The notes under the pieces are model-generated. The model saw nothing but the letters and a program-made list of their open reading frames with translations. It searched no databases and was not told the DNA's origin. Positions 15,651 to 18,402 of a stretch of 18,402 nucleotides of DNA are shown in pieces. How positions within the stretch are numbered: position 1 is the stretch's first letter; each line of letters starts with the position of its first letter. The translations under genes were made by a program, and so were the position numbers. Source of the stretch: Lentzea aerocolonigenes (GTDB taxonomy: Bacteria; Actinomycetota; Actinomycetes; Mycobacteriales; Pseudonocardiaceae); contig NZ_JYJG01000443.1 in the NCBI RefSeq assembly GCF_000955955.1, forward strand, positions 1 to 18,402, read 5' to 3'.

Positions 15651-15674
15651 CCGCTGGTCCCAGGACTGAAGCGG
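15651..15674. terminator. Hairpin between convergent cupin and regulator genes
   Basis: CCGCT (15651-15655) pairs with AGCGG (15670-15674), and GTCC pairs with GGAC inside, giving an imperfect stem in the 109-bp gap between the two convergent genes. No other strong terminator is visible in the gap. Confidence 0.4.
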
Positions 15675-15704
15675 TTGCCGATCGGCCTGGCCGGTGGTCG
15701 TGAC

Positions 15705-17972
15705 CTACTCCGCGGGCACCAGAGCGAGCTCCGCCTCCACCGCCTTGCGGTCGTCGCGGTTGGCGGGGTCGTCGCAGAGGTCGAGCGCGAGCGTGAGGCA
15801 GTCGTGTGCGCGCTGGAACTCGCCCGCGTGGCGCCACGCCGTGCCTTCGCACACGAGCAGCTCCACCCGGCTGCGGTAGGTCGGCCGGGCCGTGCCGAAC
15901 AGCCTGATGACCTCGTGGTACTGCTCGGCGGCCTCCTGCCAGCGGCCCAGGCCGGCGAGACAGTCGGCGATGTTCATCCGCACCAGCGTCATCGTCTTGG
16001 CGGCCACCTCCGGGTTCGTCTCGCCGATCCGTTCGCAGACCTCCGAGAGCAGCGGGGTGAGAACGGTGAGCGCCTCGCTGAAGCGGCCCGTCGCGAGTCG
16101 TATGCCGCCGCTCCCGATGTGCATCCAGAACCGGGTTTCGAAGAAGTCGTACGACTCCGACATCTCGGACGCGAGGTCGACGTGCCGCAGCGCCTCCTCG
16201 GGCTCTCCGAGGGACAGCAGCGGCCACCCCACCGCCGAGTGCACGATCATGGCACCGAAGTGGTGGTCGATCTCCTCGGCGAGGGCCAGCGCTCCCAGCA
16301 GGACGTCCCGCGCCCGTTCGCTCTCGCCCAGGCTCCAGTGGAAGGACGTTCCGTACTGGGCGAGCAGGTTGACCTCCGCCGTCCGATCCCCCAGCTCCCT
16401 CGCGGCGCGCACACCGCATCCGAACACGTCGGGCCAGGGGTACATCGGCTCACGCCCGTGCGCGTAGTTGTACAGCGCCCAGGTGCAGTCGACCACCTCG
16501 CGGTACCGGCGGGCCTCCGTCGCCCGGCTCACCACCGGGAGCCAGTTGGTGGACTCCTGCTCCAGCCACTCCTTCGCCTCGTCCTGGGAGCGGAACGGGC
16601 TGTCCTGCGGCATGCCGGTCATCTTGGCGAGGAACAGCTTCGAGGCGTCGGTGGTCTTGCGCAGCACATGCGTGAGGAGGTCGTCCTGCAGCCGTGCCCG
16701 GACGTCCTCCGGTTCCTCCGCCGCCAGGCGTTCCTGGGCGAACAACCGGACGAGGTCGTGGAACTGCAATCGCATCCGTGCGGCCGTCACGGTGAGCAGG
16801 GATGCTTCGACCAGTTCGTCCAGCTGTGCCTCGACCTCGTCCTGGGGGACGCCGGTGACGACCGCCGCGAGCTCCTCGCTGAAGTGGGCCCCGGGGACGA
16901 GGGCGAGCCTGCGGAACACCTCCTGCGCCGCGGGGCTGAGCCTGCGCAGCGAGACCTCGAAGGCAGGCCGGAGCCGCAGGTCGCCCGCCGCGAGCGAGTC
17001 GAGCCGGCGGCGTTCGTCGCGGAGCTGTCCCGCCAGGTAGGACAGCGACCAGTGCCGGCGGGTCGCCAGGCGGTTGCCGACGATCCGCACGGCCAGCGGC
17101 AGGTTGCCGCACAGCTCCACCACCTCCTTGGCGGCGGCGGCGTCGGCCTGCACGACGTCCTCGCCCACGATCGTGGTCAGGAGGTCGACGGCGCTCTGCT
17201 CGGGCAGCACGTCGAGCACCAGGCGCTGCGCCGGTTCCAGACCCCCGAGCGAGCGCCGGCACGTCACGATCGTGAAGCTGTGATCACCACCGGCCAGCAA
17301 CGGCAGCACCTGGGCGTCGTCCGCGGCGTTGTCCAGCAGGACCAGGATGCGGCGGTCCCGCATCAAGGTGCGGAAGAGCGAACTCCGTTCAGCCTCTCCC
17401 GGCGGGATGCGGCGGGCGGGCACGCCGAGAGCGGTGAGCATCCGCTCCAGCGCGGGCGCCGCCGTGACGGGGTGATCGTCCACACCGCGGAGGTCGATCG
17501 CGAGGCAGCCGTCCGGGAACAGCACCTTCAGGCGGTCCGCGGCAGCCACGGCGAGTGAGGTCTTGCCGACACCCGGAGGTCCGATCACGACCGCGGTGCC
17601 CCCTGCTCGCGCGGCGCGGGCCAGCTGGTCGAGCTCGTCGTCCCTGCCGACCAGCGCGGGTACGGCAGGCAGGCCGTACAACATCGTCCTGGTGCCGGAG
17701 AGGCTGGACCTGCGCCTGCCCTCCCTGGCCAGCAGGAGGAACGATTCGCGTTCGTCACCGGTCAGTCCCAGCGCTGTCGCCAGCAGCTCGGTGGACTTCT
17801 CCTGAGCGGCTGCCGCCCGTCCGCGCTCCAGCTCGCGCAGCGCACGCACACTCAACCCGGAGGCAAGCGCCAGATCCCTCTGCGACAGCCCGGCCTCGGT
17901 CCGGTATCTCAGCAGAGTGTGGCCGAAGGACGGACCGGGTGGTTCCTCGCGCAGCTCCGTCACGCCGACCAT
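15705..17972 (-). CDS. XRE-type HTH / NB-ARC / TPR transcriptional regulator (AfsR-like architecture)
   Basis: The 755-residue protein joins three parts. An XRE helix-turn-helix lies at residues 15-70 (GLSQRDLALASGLSVRALRELERGR). A STAND/NB-ARC ATPase follows, with Walker A GPPGVGKT at 131-138, Walker B ILVLLDN at 209-215 and GNLPLAV at 289-295. TPR-like helical repeats fill about 430-755, with repeated LG..EEAL and A..LGRW-type units. Such proteins are thought to switch when ATP and a ligand or partner bind, and often govern secondary metabolism in actinomycetes. The ATG at 17972 gives the full HTH; a GTG three codons later is possible, and no good ribosome binding site is seen. It is encoded convergently to the aminotransferase-cupin operon and shares its HTH style with the gene at the right edge. 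Whether it binds the TTGCC/GGCAA sites is unknown; its own upstream region lacks them. Confidence 0.93.
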   Translation of the reverse strand: MVGVTELREEPPGPSFGHTLLRYRTEAGLSQRDLALASGLSVRALRELERGRAAAAQEKSTELLATALGLTGDERESFLLLAREGRRRSSLSGTRTMLYGLPAVPALVGRDDELDQLARAARAGGTAVVIGPPGVGKTSLAVAAADRLKVLFPDGCLAIDLRGVDDHPVTAAPALERMLTALGVPARRIPPGEAERSSLFRTLMRDRRILVLLDNAADDAQVLPLLAGGDHSFTIVTCRRSLGGLEPAQRLVLDVLPEQSAVDLLTTIVGEDVVQADAAAAKEVVELCGNLPLAVRIVGNRLATRRHWSLSYLAGQLRDERRRLDSLAAGDLRLRPAFEVSLRRLSPAAQEVFRRLALVPGAHFSEELAAVVTGVPQDEVEAQLDELVEASLLTVTAARMRLQFHDLVRLFAQERLAAEEPEDVRARLQDDLLTHVLRKTTDASKLFLAKMTGMPQDSPFRSQDEAKEWLEQESTNWLPVVSRATEARRYREVVDCTWALYNYAHGREPMYPWPDVFGCGVRAARELGDRTAEVNLLAQYGTSFHWSLGESERARDVLLGALALAEEIDHHFGAMIVHSAVGWPLLSLGEPEEALRHVDLASEMSESYDFFETRFWMHIGSGGIRLATGRFSEALTVLTPLLSEVCERIGETNPEVAAKTMTLVRMNIADCLAGLGRWQEAAEQYHEVIRLFGTARPTYRSRVELLVCEGTAWRHAGEFQRAHDCLTLALDLCDDPANRDDRKAVEAELALVPAE

Positions 17973-18083
17973 TCAACCCGGCGGTCCGCGAGGTGCAAAG
18001 GGGCAGGGGGACATGCCCTTCTGCTTCGACATCGGGATCGAACGGCCGCACCGGTCCAGCGCGGGCTTGCGTCTGGCTGGTGA

Positions 18084-18254
18084 TCAAGGTATGCGGCGGG
18101 GGAGGAGGTCGCAGCCCTTCGTGTTCGAGGTGTCGATGCCGGAGGTGGCGGTGTGGTGCCTCGTGTTGTCGCGGTCGTGCTCTTTCGGCCTGTGTTCTCC
18201 TCGGTCGCGGTCGGAAGACTGCTGCGCGGTACCGGGGCGTTCTGGCTGATCCAT
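18084..18254 (-). CDS. Possible 56-residue hydrophilic peptide gene
   Basis: From ATG 18254 the frame encodes 56 residues, rich in Asp, Arg, His and Thr, ending in GCDLLPRRIP with a single Cys. A GTG at 18275 would add seven residues and place the start at the edge of the AT-rich dyad, from which it would be divergent to the XRE gene. I counted G/C in about 65%, 53% and 80% of first, second and third positions (44 of 55 third positions), the order expected for a gene on this strand. No clear ribosome binding site is present. It matches no peptide family that I recognise. An overlapping plus-strand frame (18013-18249) is the rival reading. Confidence 0.3.
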   Translation of the reverse strand: MDQPERPGTAQQSSDRDRGEHRPKEHDRDNTRHHTATSGIDTSNTKGCDLLPRRIP

Positions 18255-18268
18255 CCGGGCCCATCGTG

Positions 18269-18310
18269 CCAACACAACTTAGTAATAATACCTATAAGCA
18301 GTTATGTTGG
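18269..18310. promoter_or_regulatory. AT-rich inverted repeat, probable operator/promoter of the XRE gene
   Basis: CCAACACAACT (18269-18279) and AGTTATGTTGG (18300-18310) are inverted repeats matching at 10 of 11 positions, around a 20-bp A/T-rich core with a weaker inner dyad (TTAG against CTATAA). In a very GC-rich window this stands out. TATGTT (18303-18308) fits a -10 box placed 7 bases before the GTG at 18315, so the regulator transcript is probably leaderless and its start lies next to the right arm. The core could also fire leftward into the small peptide frame. Confidence 0.6.
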
Positions 18311-18314
18311 CCCG

Positions 18315-18402
18315 GTGGGAGCGTCGGAGTGCGGGTCGACTTTTGGCGAGTTGTTGCTGTGGTATCGGCGTGACGCCGGGTTGAGCCAGCAGGGGCTGGC
18401 GG
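18315..18402 (+). CDS. XRE-type helix-turn-helix regulator, 3' end outside the window
   Basis: Only the first 29 codons are present, starting at GTG 18315. The segment FGELLLWYRRDAGLSQQGLA aligns with FGHTLLRYRTEAGLSQRDLA of the NB-ARC regulator encoded at 15705-17972, so this is the start of a second regulator of the same HTH family and perhaps of the same full architecture. No ribosome binding site precedes the GTG, and a -10-like TATGTT ends 6 bases before it, which points to leaderless translation. Whether NB-ARC and TPR domains follow cannot be seen. Confidence 0.7.
   Translation, partial: MGASECGSTFGELLLWYRRDAGLSQQGLA

Noticed and set aside
15675..17558. 627-codon plus-strand frame opposite the NB-ARC regulator
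   Set aside because: No recognisable domain, while the opposite strand has Walker motifs and an HTH in a single frame.
18013..18249. 78-codon plus-strand frame with a strong G-rich ribosome-binding-like sequence before its ATG
   Set aside because: Base bias by codon position would give first 53% and second 65% G/C, the reverse of the usual order, so the opposite frame (18084-18254) fits better; not excluded.
1..18402. tRNA or rRNA genes, CRISPR arrays, complete insertion sequences, riboswitches
   Set aside because: I found no cloverleaf with T-loop sequence, no regularly spaced repeats, no transposase frame with terminal repeats and no known riboswitch core.

Overview
The window looks like part of a natural-product gene cluster from a high-GC actinomycete. 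Third codon positions are almost all G or C, GTG starts are common, and an XRE/NB-ARC/TPR regulator of the AfsR-like kind is present. A member of the Pseudonocardiales is my soft guess, from codon habits only; nothing in the window fixes the genus.

Bases 1-10980 form the peptide-assembly block. It opens with the 3' part of a nonribosomal peptide synthetase (C-A-T-C, no thioesterase). A DUF1611 (DgcN-like) P-loop protein follows. Next, on the minus strand, is an operon of one ATP-grasp ligase and an MFS exporter. The plus strand then carries a two-lobed GNAT acetyltransferase gene and a translationally coupled pair of further ATP-grasp ligases. Three control regions in this block (about 3699-3724, 7388-7414, 8354-8380) share the same TTGCC/GGCAA elements at fixed spacing. 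They would place the DUF1611 gene, the ligase-exporter operon, the GNAT gene and the ligase pair under one regulator. My reading is a small, modified peptide made jointly by NRPS chemistry and ATP-grasp amide ligation, then acetylated and exported.

Bases 10947-13025 hold a medium-chain dehydrogenase/reductase and a divergent LysR regulator. This is a common self-contained pair and probably marks the right edge of the assembly block. Its 3' end overlaps the last ligase gene antisense by 34 bp.

Bases 13026-13679 have no confident gene. They hold a coding-like minus-strand frame of unknown nature and a lower-GC promoter region. Bases 13680-15595 are a two-gene operon, a fold-type I PLP enzyme and a small cupin, with less GC-biased codon use than the rest.

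Bases 15705-17972 (minus strand) encode the XRE/NB-ARC/TPR regulator. At the right edge, an AT-rich inverted repeat (18269-18310) separates a possible 56-residue peptide gene (minus) from the start of a second XRE-type regulator (plus, cut by the window).
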